Positions 11,601-23,480 of a stretch of 64,000 nt of DNA are shown here, piece after piece. The stretch is from positions 124,001-188,000 of the forward strand of contig NW_026912163.1 in the NCBI RefSeq assembly GCF_963662255.1, read 5' to 3'. The notes below the pieces were generated by a model. That model had not been told where the DNA came from. It did not search any database and saw only the letters and a program-made list of their open reading frames with translations. The position numbers and the translations under genes were made by a program. This DNA is from Cinclus cinclus (lineage: Eukaryota > Chordata > Aves > Passeriformes > Cinclidae). The stretch's first letter is position 1; the number at the start of each line of letters is the position of its first letter.

Positions 11601-12579
11601 CTACAAGAGCATTTCCATGATGCAAGGGCATGTCCCCGGAGCAGGGCCAAAAAGCTTCAATCTTCTTCCCAATTTGTTCTCAAGGATGTGCCCAACACAG
11701 TGCCCTGGAGAGGAAACCAGCAGTGAAGAGGAAAACGTGGCAGTGTTCAGGGTGGAGGCCCCCAGGTGTGCCCTTGCAAAGGCAGCGCTGCTTCCAGCAG
11801 TGGCCTCTCAGCCCAGGTCACAGAGGTTGCTCTTCCCTCCATGGAGGGACATCAAGTGACCGGGTCAGGAGTCTGTGTTTGCAGTGCAAGGACAAGACAC
11901 AGCCCTGAGCATCCTCTGCGTGGGGTGGGGGTGGGGATGACGACGACAGAAACCCAGGGAGCACAAACACCTTCAGCTCTTCCTGGAGTTTCCAGAGAGT
12001 AAGGTCCCCTGGGAACTCCTGAATGCAGGGCTGGGATGAACTCCTGTGCCCAGAGCTCCCCGTGTCCATCCCTCCGGCCGTGGGGCACCTGGGGCAGAGG
12101 CAGGGCAGGGTGACACCCGCAGGGCTGAGCTCCCTGCCAGGCTCTGGCAGCGGCAGCAGAGCCCAGGGAGCCGCTGCCCGTGCTGCAATGAACTGTCTGT
12201 GTGTGTGCCAGGGAAGGACTCGTGTCCCTGGATGCCCCTGGGGCTGTGAGCAGGGCATGAGCCCAGCTCAGGGCTGGGCACCTGACAGAGCCCTGACATT
12301 GCTGGCTGTGCCCAGAAGAGAAGGCTTAGGAAAGGTGACCATGGTTAAACCTCTCTGTCGATCAAGTGACAGCCAAGTGTCTGTCACTGGCCCTCCTCAG
12401 TCAGACAACAGGAGAAAATAAGCTGAAAACCTGTGGGTCAACAGAATGAGAGATTAATGGGCAGGGCAGGGCAAGGAAGTAAAAAGCAAAGGCCAAATGC
12501 AGAAGCAAAGAAAACCACAGGGAGGCAAGAATTCAGTAGATGTAGTGGTTGCTTTGGAAGACAAACGTATTAATAGAGA
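8631..12579 (+). repeat. Amplicon block B, left arm, containing an olfactory receptor
   Basis: This block is mirrored at 35,180-39,128 with about 98-100% identity in sampled stretches. The only gene I recognise is the olfactory receptor pseudogene at 10,147-11,100. The flanks (8,631-10,060 and 11,101-12,579) contain GC-rich sequence with several overlapping open frames on both strands, none recognisable. A likely splice acceptor TCTTTCTACAG lies about 20 bp upstream of the receptor start codon, as is usual for intronless receptor coding exons with a 5' noncoding exon. Confidence 0.85.
10147..11100 (+). pseudogene. Olfactory receptor pseudogene, family 14-like (avian expanded clade)
   Basis: The single-exon frame is 318 codons, the usual length for an odorant-binding seven-transmembrane G-protein-coupled receptor of olfactory neurons. 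Visible landmarks are an N-terminal glycosylation-type NSSS, HLHTPMFFFLLNLALSDLG at TM2, KAFSTCLPHL at TM6 and a TM7 tail ending SLRNQDLKDTL. Two in-frame TAG codons at 10,474 and 10,534 interrupt TM3 and the second intracellular loop. Both sit where tyrosine is usual. The G-protein-coupling DRY motif is also altered, reading KHY. Apart from these the frame is open to the normal stop. The start was chosen at MSNSSS after a plausible splice acceptor. The copy in the other arm has the same lesions. Family assignment is from recalled family features, not a search. Confidence 0.9.
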
Positions 12580-13682
12580 AAATTCAGAGACCACTCACGC
12601 CCTCCCTTGCCCTCAGTTTATTGCTGCCCTTGACATCGCATGGAATGGGAGAGCCCTTGGGTCACCCCAGCCAAGCTGTCCCCTCCCTGTGCCCTAAGGA
12701 ACACTTGCCCATCCCCAGCCCATTGGTTGGGGGTTGCAGAGACAGCCTGGGCAGAAGTCAGGGCAGGGTGGGCAGTGGCAGGGCAGAGCCAGGGGGGCAG
12801 CGAGATGGGAGTGTGCAGCCTGCAGGGGCACAGCAGCAGCTGTGGGACAGTGCAGGACAAGCTGTGCTGGACATGGCCAAGGGCCCTGGCAGGGCTGGCA
12901 GTGCCCAGGAGAAGCCAAGTCTTGGTGCCCTGGGGCACAGCAGCGTCTGTGCCACCAAGGGCTGGGAGGAGACACCTTGTCCTGAGCCACTGGGGCCTCC
13001 TGGCACAGCCCCAGCAAGGCTGGGCACTGTCACCCCCTTGTCCTGCCCTCAGCATCCTCCCCTGCCCCACACCCCGGTGGCCTCAGGGATCTGCTGGCAT
13101 GAGTCCCTGGGGAGCCTTGGTCAGGAATGGCCTTGGGGGGCTCCTGAATGCTTCCAGGGACTGCAGGTTTTTCAAAGGACCTTGGCCTTTGCTCTTGCCT
13201 TGGAGTCTCTGAGAGCTTCCTACAATCCTGGTCTTCAATTATCTGCTCTAATGAGTCCCTGGAGATTCTTAGTCATTACCAACACTCAGTGGGGCTCATT
13301 AATGCTTCAGGGTACTTCAGATTTTTCAAGTACTAGGTGTTTCCCTTTTGATACCGACTCCAGGAGAGGTTTGTGCAATCTTGACCTCCAATTATCTACT
13401 TTAAGGAGTCCCTTGATTGCTCTGTATGGACACTGGGGGGGCGCTCATTAATGCTTTGAGATAACCAAGGTATTTTAAGGTACTTTGCATTTTCCTTCCC
13501 ACACTGAGTCTCTGTGAGGATTTTGTGCAATCCTGGCCTCCAATTCCCTCCTGCAAGGAGCCCATGAGCAGCCTGTGCTGCAGCTGGACCTCAGTGGGAC
13601 CCATTAATGCCTCCAGACCCTTTGCATTCTTTTTCTGACTTGGACTCCTGGAGAGGTTTCTGCAGTCTCCTCTCAGGCCCTG

Positions 13683-13894
13683 AGGCCTAAGGGCTCAGCT
13701 CCAAATGCACCACGGGGCTCATCAGGATAAAGCAAGTCCTAACAAGCCATGGATCTGCCTTGATTTCCCTCTGCTCTGCTACAGTTCATTGGAAAGGTTT
13801 CCGACTATACTAATTCATCAGTACATCAAAGAGCTTCTAATAATGATGCATTCTCATTTCTAAGGGTGTACTTTATTAAATTTCTCTTTAGACA
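13683..13894. other. Segment unique to the middle A copy
   Basis: The other copies read directly from CTCAGGCCCTGAG into the GTGTGATGG landmark. Here about 212 bp intervene, including CATCAGTACATCAAAGAGC and an AT-rich stretch. I see no terminal repeats or target duplication, so it may be ancestral sequence deleted from the other two copies rather than an insertion. Confidence 0.6.
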
Positions 13895-14300
13895 AGAGGT
13901 GATTGCAGCACTGTGTGATGGATATTGCTCCAGGGTGTCTCCTAAGGAGGTCTGGCCTGCTCAGAGAAGCTGTGCCTTGAGGTTTGACCCGGTGGGTGTG
14001 AACAACCTTGCTGCACATTCCCCAACCGCATCCTGTCTGTCCTGACTCAGCTGACACCCCTGCTTTGCTTGGAGAACTGGCTGCACACACCCTAAGAAGG
14101 GTTTTCCTATTTTTTTTTTTTCTACACCAACCTACAACAGTTTTGATTGCTCCAAACAACGAAAAGTTCCCCACTGAAAACAGACACCCTCCTCAAGTGT
14201 GTGCCAAGCCCCAGGCAGCACCAAGACCATTCCAGAGCTGCCCTGCCCAGCTGTGAGGGTGGATTAGCATCCCAAGGTGCCCTGGGCCATTGCAAGGGAC

Positions 14301-14872
14301 TGTTGCCATGGACACTGCACTGACCCCCACTAGTGGGTTTGGGTGCCAGGGCAACCCTCATCAGTTCAAGTTGCCTTGGAAACCACCCCAAGGAGCCATT
14401 TGTGCAGTCAGGTTCCATGGGCACTTGCATGCAGACCTGTTGGGTCCTCAGCTGCCATGGCAAGCCTGAGGACAAAGCGGTGCCGGGGCTGGTCCAGCTT
14501 CAGCTGCACTGACACTCATTGATGCAGTCAGGTGCCATGGCAACAGCCACAGAGACCCCTTCCTCAGTTTGGCAGCCAACGCCTGGAGCCATTGTGATGG
14601 CTGCTTGTCATGGAAACCTGCCCTGGGCCCCTTGCTCAGGGCTGCTGTCACTGCCCAGAGCCAGAGGGGATCCCTCGCTGGGGGCTTGTGCCATGGCCAC
14701 CTGCCCTGTGCCGCGCTGGCTGGGCAGGCGCAGCGGGACCAGCAGCAAACCCCAGGGCCAGGGCCAAAGGCCAGCTCAGCCAGACAGAAAGGTCAGCTGG
14801 GCACTATTTCCATGGCAAGCCTCACTGGGACAGGACACCTGGGTCACCTGGCATGGCACTTGCCATGGAAAC
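14301..14872. promoter_or_regulatory. X-box-like motif array, copy 2
   Basis: This is the mirror of the array at 2,027-2,598. CCATGG-centred near-palindromes are retained in the same order, for example GTTGCCATGGACAC at the left end and CTTGCCATGGAAAC at the right end. Confidence 0.4.
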
Positions 14873-17642
14873 CCCTTGTAGGGCCTGATGCCACGGACGC
14901 TGGCACCGAGACACTGCTGGGGTCGGGTGCTGAGCACAGGCTCCATCACACACAGACGGTTTTGCTCTTGCTGAGCTTGCACAGAGCCAAGGCCTTTCCT
15001 GCCCCTCGTCCAGCCATGCTGGGGAGGGGCTGGGGGTGCAGGGGAGCTTGGGAGGGGACACAGCCAGGACAGGTGACCCCAACTGACCCGGGGGAGATCC
15101 CGGACCATGGGACATCATGCTCAGCGTATAAAGTGGGGGGAAGAAGGCAGAAACCAGGGGACATTTGCAGTGGTGGCGTTTGTTTTCCCAGGTAACTCCT
15201 AGGCACGATGGGACTCAGTTTCAGCAGTGGCCAGGGTCAGCACCAAAGACACAGACACCAGCTGAAGGAATTGCGTAATTTATATAACGCAAAACTGCAA
15301 AGAATCACAACAGGAGAAGCTCAGCAATGCACCCAGACATCACTCCCAAGAAGTGCCCGCAGTGATTAAGAAAGATCCATCAGCAGTTCCCCCCAGACTT
15401 TACCATCACCCAGATGCACACATCAGCTGGGGGAAGCTGTCACAGCCAAGGACTGCAGAGCCACTCCCGGACACTGGGAATTCCTGCAGGTGCCTCCAGC
15501 CACAGCTGAGGCTTCCAGCCCCGCTGAGAGAGGGCCCAGCTCTGATGGTGTTGAACAGAGAATCTGACAGCACTCCTAGTGCAGGAACATGGGTTTAAGT
15601 CTCCTGTTTGGTTCCTCCCAATGCCTGGCCAGGGCTCAAGGAGGAACCAAGGGAGTTCACTTGGACCAAACACCCCCAAACAAGGCCAGATGGGACCTTG
15701 TTGGATTTCTAAACGCTGAAAGGTAAATCCTTGTTTCACCAATACACAGATACAGAGATCGTATTGCTAAAAATGCCTCAATGATGAGCAGATAAAAATA
15801 TAACATTTGCTTGGAAGGTGCATCTAGAATTCAGCTTTGGCTCAGGGCCTGATGTTCAGGCCTTGGTAGTTCAACCAGTGCTTTGACCAAGGCATGAACT
15901 ACAACCTCCATAACAATTCCTTCAATAATGGATTCTTGGATTTAGGTATGAGGCACAAAGGCATCACCTCTTGTTCTTCAATTAAGCATTAATTGAAGAA
16001 CAGTTCATTACTCAGAGCTGTAATTTGCAACTCTTTTAAAACATGCCTAATTAGTTGCTCTTCTCTGTTGTTTCTCAAATCCCCACTTTCTCTTGAGACT
16101 GTGTCTCTCTTGAGACAAGTCTCAGTGCTCCATTTCCCAGCACAAAGTGTCACAACAACTCTAACATGGAATCATTACACACCAAGGGCTCACACTGCAA
16201 TGTTTGCAGTGACTGCCACAAATGCATTTCACAGCAGCCTCCAATTTGGCAGGCATGAAGGCAATCTCAGCAAGAAGAATTTTCTTCTTTCTGCCACTCT
16301 TCTACTGCTCTTCCTATTGAGGTGATTCCTGATGGCTGCACTTCAGACTCATCACTGATAGAAGTGCAACATTCCTGTCCCGTCATAGCCCAGGCTCCTC
16401 CTTGCCCAGCAAGCAGATGATCCAAGGCCATGAGGTTCTGTAGAGCCCCATTTGTGTTTGTTGGAGCTCACAGGATGTGCTACTGGATATTTGCACAGTA
16501 TCCTTTTCTACTTCTTCAAATAATCCATGTAGCTCATTAATGTGAACTCCATAGGACGAGGCAGTGCTCATGGGGCACAGGGTGAACCAGAGTCTTTGGC
16601 TTTCTGAGACCAAAGGCACTCTGTGGGGGGAAATGTTCTCTCGGCCCAAACTCTTCCTTCTGCTTGTTGCTGAAGTACCCCCAAGGGAGGCATCAACACT
16701 GCCTGAAAAACAGGACCCAAACACATTGAGGGAAGCCTTTACAGGCATTGTCTCTGCACATCCAGCAGGTCCCATTCCCAGTACCAAAGGTCTGATTTCC
16801 CATTTCCCACTGTGGGCTGCTGATGCATCCAGGGCTCCTCCCTGTGCTCCTCTTGTGTCCCCCGTGCCTTTGGGCCACAGCAGTTTCACAGTGGCCCTGC
16901 AGCTGGCAGTGCTCTAACACTGACCCTGACCAGCTCCAGCACCCCAAGTTCTATGGACATTGGGAGTGATGGCAAAGCACAGAAATCCTTTCACACTGGG
17001 GCCTCTAACTCCAACAGGGTTCAGTTTCTACTGAAGGGAAATCTTAGTGAACCCTGTGAAGCTGATCATTGTATTCCTTTTTTGCACAGCACAGTTTTCT
17101 TTAACTGTCCCTGCACTGACTCTGTTAGGAGTCAGAGCCCATGGACAGAGCTCTGGCCACCCCACAGGGTGGGCCCTCCAAGGGACCCCCATTCCTCCCA
17201 ACATTAGTTGAGGACATACCCAGCAATTACTTACATAGAGTATTTTGGCTACTAAGATCTTTACATTTTCAGAACAATTTCAGGACTAATCCCTGATGAA
17301 ACTCTACAGGTGTTTCTGGCAAACAAAGATTCTGGCTGACTCTCAAGACACAACTTACAAACATAAGCACTACTTTAGTGACAAGGTGACTCATTCTTTT
17401 TCCTCAGTCTCATCCGGGTTAGGAACAGTAATTCCACTGTCCATGCAGCTGGTGCCCATTTAATTCCAGAATAATGTCCCGAGGGACCTTTGCTGTTCAG
17501 CTTTCCCGCGCTGTCTGTGGGTAACAAGGCTTGCTGGGGTCCTTTCCCCTTTGGCTGGAGAGGTGCCGGGTCCCAGGCCCTGAGGGACCCCCAGGCTCCT
17601 GGCTGGAATTCGTCTGGAAGTGCCTCAGTGTCACATCAGCCT

Positions 17643-18245
17643 TCACATGGAGCCCCGTGGATCAGAGCATTTCCCAAACGGGACCCTTGGGGCAAACACG
17701 CAGATGTGGTCTGGCACGATCTCTAAAACAATATCCCAAAACATCCACTTGTTCTCACATAGAGCACTTGGCTGCAGGGACATATTGCCAGGTTCCAGCA
17801 TTCCAACAGTCTTGTCTTTCCCCAGAGCTGCTCCTGCAGCTGGCTCGGGAGGGCCACTTGGCCTCTCCACCCACACTTTGGCTCCATTATTAGGACTGCT
17901 GCATCCAAAGCCTTGATCTCCACAAACAGTGCTGATCTGAGCTGGATCTCCTTCCTTCACTGATGTTTCGAAAGCTGGAAGATCAATAATGGTGCTACTG
18001 TGCCACAGGGCTAAATCATCCAATCTTGTTCACTATTGCTGAAAAGGATTACTTTGATTTCTCCTTGACAATCTGCATCAATTCCTCTTCCCGTGACGTG
18101 AACCCTTTGCAAGGCCAAGCTCCAGTGAGCAGTTCCCCAAACAAAGTGTCCTGGAGGAATCTGAACTCCTCTTTCTGTATTGATAACTCTCATTTGCTTC
18201 TGATTTATCCTAATTAATTCCAGTGCATCACAGTCCAGCCCTGCA
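17643..18245 (-). pseudogene. Class II ERV dUTPase/protease fragment, left copy
   Basis: On the minus strand two overlapping open pieces (18,245-18,011, then 18,023-17,643) carry retroviral dUTPase motifs. These are an N-terminal [14 protein letters not shown] segment, the central [14 protein letters not shown] motif (substrate-binding region), and a glycine-rich C-terminal GDQGFGCSSPNNG. This enzyme would hydrolyse dUTP, encoded between gag and protease in betaretrovirus-like elements. A frameshift with sequence replacement near 18,020 removes the motif that should follow GEIKVI. No gag, pol or LTR is recognised around it. The same lesion is present in the mirror copy. Confidence 0.75.
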
Positions 18246-18763
18246 GCCTCTGGGGGGCCCAGTCAGGGTCCGTGGAACCCAGAACAATTTCCCAGGAAGT
18301 CCAAGTCTCACTGGCCATGGTTGTATTTGCAAACCGGGAGCAGCCATGCACATCCAGGGCCTTTCCATTTCCCAGTGGGCCCATTGCTAAGGGTAGGGAG
18401 CACATCTGGGAGTTGGCTTCTCCATCGGGACAGCTTCTCAGCTCCTCATTTTTTCAACTGCTCTTTTAACAAACATTCATCTGTCCAACCAATGCCGCAG
18501 CTTGTGGATAGCCTGCTGTATGAAAAACCCAGCAGTCTTAATCACTGTGTTTTCCACACTAACAAAAAACACATTCCACATCACAGGGTCAGCAAACCCC
18601 ATGAAAGCAGCCAATTTCATCCCTTCCTCCTGTATTCATTATAAACAGTCTCACAAAGTTTGCCGTGACGTTGATGTCCTTGTTAAAGCTTTTCTGTAGG
18701 GTATTCAGTGTTACATCCCTGAGCAACCAAAGCTAACACACGAGTACTGTCAGCATTATTTCA

Positions 18764-18810
18764 CATTATTATTATTATTGTTATTTATATAAAAATAAAA
18801 ATATTATTTC
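18764..18810. repeat. ATT/TTA microsatellite and AT-rich tract
   Basis: A short run of ATTATTATTATT followed by TATATAAAAATAAAAATATT lies here. The mirror copy near 29,155-29,195 has a different number of AAT units, so it is one of the few points where the arms differ in length. Confidence 0.8.
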
Positions 18811-20694
18811 ATGACATGTAAGATATGCGTACACATATGTATATATAACACAGTAACATTATTATATCACAAGCACAATGAAATTCAAGCTCAAGATTAA
18901 AACTTTTTCTGTGTCTCCATGTGGGAGTGTTCCAACACAAATTGTTCCTTCTGTTGCTGCTGTTTCCAATATGCTCTTAACAAAATCCATCCTCATCCTC
19001 CCAAAACACACAAGTTCTTTTCCTTTTTCCATATGCAATTTTGGGATGCATTTGAAGACACCCACTGGTTCAGCCTCTTTTAACTCACGGCTCCACTGCT
19101 CCCACGGTGCTCTGACCTCAGCCCACTCCTGAGACACACAACTCTAGGGAAGGGCTTCGCATCCAGCAATTTCCAACGGGACGGACTCCTTACATTTACA
19201 TTTTAAAAGTGACATTTTGTTGTGATCCAGCCAGAATACGCCACTTTGCTTTTACCAGTGGGCAAGGTCAGCACCAAAGACACAGACACCAGCTGAAGGA
19301 ATTGCCTAATTTTCTAAAGTTCAAAGCAGCAAAGAATCACAGAAGGAGAAGCTCAGCAATGCACCCAGTCCTCACTCCCAAGAAGTGCCCGCAGTGATTA
19401 AGAAAGATCCATCAGCAGTTCCCCCCAGACTTTACCATCACCCAGATGCACACATCAGCTGGGGGAAGCTGTCACAGCCAAGGACTGCAGAGCCACTCCC
19501 GGACACTGGGAATTCCTGCAGGTGCCTCCAGCCACAGCTGAGGCTTCCAGCCCCGCTGAGAGAGGGCCCAGCTCTGACAGTGCTGAAGAAACAAAACTGA
19601 CAGCACTTCTAGTGCAGCAACATCTGGTTTCATTCTCCTCTTGGCTCACACCCAGAGCCTGGCCAGGGCTCAAGGAGGAACCCAAGGAGTTGGCTTTGAC
19701 CAAACACACCCCAAACAAGGCCAGATGTTGGATTTCACGGCCTTGTTCGGCTTCTAAATACACAAAGGTCAATCCACCTTTCACTCATGAGTGCATACAT
19801 CTATCACAGCGCTCATGTCCGTGCATAGTTTGGTCATGTGTGGATACAAAGATAACATTTGGTTGGAAGGTTCATCCAGAGATCCCCTTTGGCTCAGGGC
19901 CTGGTGTTCAGCCCTCAGTCAGGGCCTCTTGTCCAGCCTTTGGTACTTCAGGCATGTGATTTACTGCTGGGCTTGACAGTGCTGGGTGAACAGCAGGACT
20001 GCATGAGCTCTGAGGTCTTTCCCAACTGGAAGGATTCTGTAATTCCAGGATTCCATCTGCTGCATTCAGCTAGGTCCATGTTAGCAGCATTCCTTGAGTC
20101 CAAAAGGCCCCTCTTGGTCAGCCCTTGTGGCCTAAGGCTCCAGCTCCTTTAGCTCCTGCTGCTAAGCTGCTCAGGCTGAACGAGAGGGCTCAGGGAGAAG
20201 AAGAATACAGCTCATGCAATTCCTTCTGGGACGCTGAGAGGGGAGGGTGTGGCACCAGGAGCACTGTTTGCTGTGGCCTCCTCTCTACCCTTCAGGCCCT
20301 TCAGTGCTTTGAAGCAGCCAAGAGCTTTCTTCAAGGGTGCAAGGAAGCAGCTGTTCCTGCTCCCAGCTCTGGCTCTTCCCACTCTCTGACCTTGACTGGT
20401 TTTGTCCCTCTGGCTGTGCCCTCTGCTCCCCCTGTGCTTGGTGGCTGCTGCCCAGGACTGTGGCACTGGCACACATCAAGGGCTCCAGCCCCTCCTTTCT
20501 CTGCCCTTGCAGCTGCCTGCTCACAGCAGCCTTTTCCACCTGGAAGCTCCCCATGGAGAGGGAGTCCCCACCTCTGTTCCCTGCACAACCTCCAGGATGC
20601 CAGCGCTGCCATCTCCAGTCCCTGCTGGCACTGAGGGCTCCCAGGTGCCCCAGGCTGCTGTGACACCACTGCACACCGCAGGGAACAGTGCCAG

Positions 20695-22300
20695 GAGGAG
20701 TTCAGCTGTGCTGCTCCATCAGTCTGTGCCCAGCAAGGGGGAAAAGCCTCAGCCGTGCAGGGCCAAGAGCTGCTCACAACTCTTGTGGCCAGAATGTCTG
20801 CTGAGGGCCAGCCAGGCTGCTGCAGTGGCACCGACCTCCCAGCTACCACCATTGCAGTCATGTCCCCTGGGCCTGGCTCTTCCCTTTCCTCTGTCCCTCT
20901 CCTGCCCCTGCAGGGATGAAGAGTTTTGCCATTAATATCTTGTCCCCAAGGTGCTGGGGCCAATTGCTTCCCAGTCGGGTTCCTGGAGCACGAGTGGCTT
21001 TGCAGAGCCCAGCCAGAAATGACCCCTGAAGCTGCAGCTCTGCTGTGGTGGCCACCAGGCCGGGTTGCCAAGGGAGGCTTGTGGCCATGCCCTGGAAGCA
21101 GCTGCTGCTGCCAAGGTGCCTTTGGTGTCTCAGGCTCTCCCTGGCACAGGTGCCACCACGGCACTCTGCACTTGTGCCCGAGGCCTTCCCTCTCTTGGGG
21201 CTGGCCTGGGCCTTTTCCTGCAGCGGGGTCTGCCCTGGCCATGGCACAGGAAAGGCAGTCCCTGCTGCAGCAGGAGGCTCTGCCTGGAATGGGCTCAAAC
21301 AACTCCAACAAGGCTCTGTTTGCAAAGCTCCCGGTGGGAAATGAAGAGGGGGATCACGCTGCTTTTGGGGTCAACAGTGCTGAAACCAGCCTGACTCCTC
21401 CATCCCCAAGATCAACATCCTGAGAGGGAGCTGAAGCTGTGGCAGAGCTGGTAAAATGCCCAGAGAAAGGAACAACCAAGTGCCACCGCTGAGAACTTCT
21501 GCAGAGCTGCTGAGTTGGCACAGCCTGGGCACATCTGCCTGACAGGGCAGCACTTCAGACTGGAAGAGCCCCGTGCCAGATTTTAACGGCAGCGTGTCCC
21601 AACATTTCCCTCCTTGGAGGGGCGGGGGCCTTCCTCCCTGCAGTGGGGACACCCCTCAAGGTCACTGCTCCAGGCTGAGCCAAAGGGACTTGCCCACGGT
21701 TGTTGGTTTGGGGCAAGGACATCAATCTCTACTTAATAACTGGTTTTGCTTTAACACAATTGCTTCAGAATTGCATCCTGTCTCACCCTGAGTGTCCCTG
21801 CAGAGGAACAGACACGCAGTTCCACAAGCTCAGGGTTCTCCTTTGATGAGGAATCTGGCATGCAAATGGCCTTGTAAGAAGCATAAAAGCAGAGGGAATG
21901 GACTAGAAATTATTAGAAAAAAATGACCCTTCTTTCAGACAAAGTTCACCCAGTTCACCTGCATTTCCCCGTTTTAGATTCTTTTTGTCATCTACTCTGG
22001 GAGGGCTGCAGTCAGGGCTGCATTCCCTTACAATTCCTGGTCGATGACTTGTGAGTCTTAGACACTGTAAAGTACCATGAGCTGCAGAGAGTTTGCCTTC
22101 CCGTGGCTTTGTTGGAAAGCAATGCTGGAGACATAAGGGCAGTGCTTGGGTGGGGCAGGAATCCTCCAGCCAGGGAACGTGCCCCGGCGGCAGTGTGTGA
22201 GCCTCAGCGGGGCCAATGCACAGCAGCGAGCGAGGGGATTGCTGTGTCACTGTGCGGGAGTCAGGACTCTGGGCCTTGGCTGAACAGGGCAAAGTTCCCG
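20695..22300. other. Palindrome spacer, left part, no gene recognised
   Basis: The mirror similarity of block C ends at 20,694. A weaker inverted match follows (about 20,700-20,775 against 26,755-26,828), then none. Open frames exist on both strands but none resembles a known family. An AT-richer stretch at 21,840-22,100 precedes the CpG-rich region of the kinase gene. Confidence 0.7.
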
Positions 22301-23480
22301 TGTTTGGACAGACTCAGGGGCTGCCCCGGGGCGCGCGGGGCTCGGGCATGGGGCGTGTGGGGCGAGCGGGGAACGGACACGCGGACACGCGGACAAACGG
22401 CCCCGGCGCTTCGGCAGCAGCGGCAGCAGCGGCAGCAGCGGCAGCAGCAGCGGCAGCAGCGAGTCTACAAGCCCTCTTACTCTCTTTCTTGTTCATTCTA
22501 TCCCTTCTCCCCGGGCTCCGTTCCCCAGACCCCCCCGTCGTCTCCCCCTCTCCCCCTGCCGGACCGGGCCATGCCCCCGGCCCGCCCCCGGCCTCGGGCG
22601 GGGCTGCCCCGTCACCTGCCCCGTCCGTCCCACCCCGGGCTCGCCTCTGCCCGGCTCTGGCTTTCGTGGCTGTGGCGGTGCTGGGCGGGCATCAGTGCCT
22701 GGGGCTGGGGCAGCATCGCTGCCCTTTGGCTTTGCCTGGCCGGAGCCCGACCCCGAGCCCGGCCCCGACCCCCGCCCCTACCCCGGCTCCGGCCCCGCCT
22801 CCGGCCCCGGCCCCGGCTCCTCCAGGGGCCCGCTGAGGACACACGCGGCGCGGCCGCTCCCGCCGCCTCCGCTGCGGCTTCCCCGGCCCGAGCTCCGCCG
22901 CTCGGCAGCGCGGCCGCCGGCCCCGAGCCGCCAGGGCCCGGGGCGGGTGGGGATGCCCGGCCCGGGACGGTCGGGGGGCGGTCGGAGGCCGTGTGTGGCC
23001 CCGGGCCGAGCGCTGACGGCCGCGTGTCGCCCGCAGGGAAGGCGCAGGGGGCCTTGCAGGAGCGGTACCGGCTGGGTTCGCTGCTGGGCAGCGGCGGCTT
23101 CGGCAGCGTCTTCTCGGGGACCCGGCTCGCGGACGGCGCCCCGGTGAGTGGCGGGGCCGGCGGCGGGCGGAGGAGGAGGAGGAGGAGGAGGAGGAGGAAG
23201 AGGAAGAGATGGAGGGCGGAGGAGGAGGCCGGGGCGCGGCGGGCCGGGCGGCGATCTGAGCCCGCTGCTGCCCCTTGGTTCGCAGGTGGCCATCAAATGC
23301 GTGCGGCGGGATCGCATCCGCCATTGGGGCGAGCTGGTGAGTGAGCGGGGCCAGCGGCAGAAGCCGGGGCGTTGCGGGCGGCGGGGAGCCGGGGCCCGGC
23401 AGGCTGGGAGCCGCCGGGAGCCCTGCAAGGAGAGCGGGCGTGGGCTGAGCGGGGGATGCAGAGCATCCCGGGCTGGCTGA
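22300..23480 (+). promoter_or_regulatory. CpG-rich region over the 5' end of the PIM-like gene
   Basis: GC content and CpG density rise sharply from about 22,300 and stay high through exon 2. The region includes an imperfect GGCAGC/CAGCAG array (22,411-22,460), CCGG/CCCC-rich minisatellite sequence within exon 1 (about 22,740-22,820) and a GGA run in intron 1 (about 23,170-23,230). This is the expected position of a CpG-island promoter. The transcription start cannot be placed. Confidence 0.6.

Larger units (their letters stand above)
12580..16898 (-). repeat. Amplicon block A, copy 2 (inverted)
   Basis: This is the reverse complement of 1-4,108 and of 31,057-35,179. It contains the mirrored 154-bp repeat array (about 13,047-13,647) and the X-box-like array (about 14,301-14,872). 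A segment of ~212 bp near 13,683-13,894 is absent from the other two copies. Unlike copy 1, it passes without a break into block B at 12,580. Confidence 0.9.
16899..20694 (+). repeat. Amplicon block C, left arm
   Basis: This block is mirrored at 27,263-31,056. A 200-bp stretch around 17,830-18,030 shows no differences from its partner. Recognisable contents are a decayed retroviral dUTPase fragment (17,643-18,245) and a short ATT microsatellite near 18,765. The stretch 19,260-19,620 is related to 15,230-15,600 in block A (shared CAGACACCAGCTGAAGGAATT and following sequence), so a shorter repeat is dispersed within the amplicon. No other gene is recognised. Confidence 0.85.

Noticed and set aside
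20331..21311. 326-codon minus-strand frame
   Set aside because: No family features. It crosses the palindrome boundary at 20,694, and the right-arm equivalent is different beyond that point.
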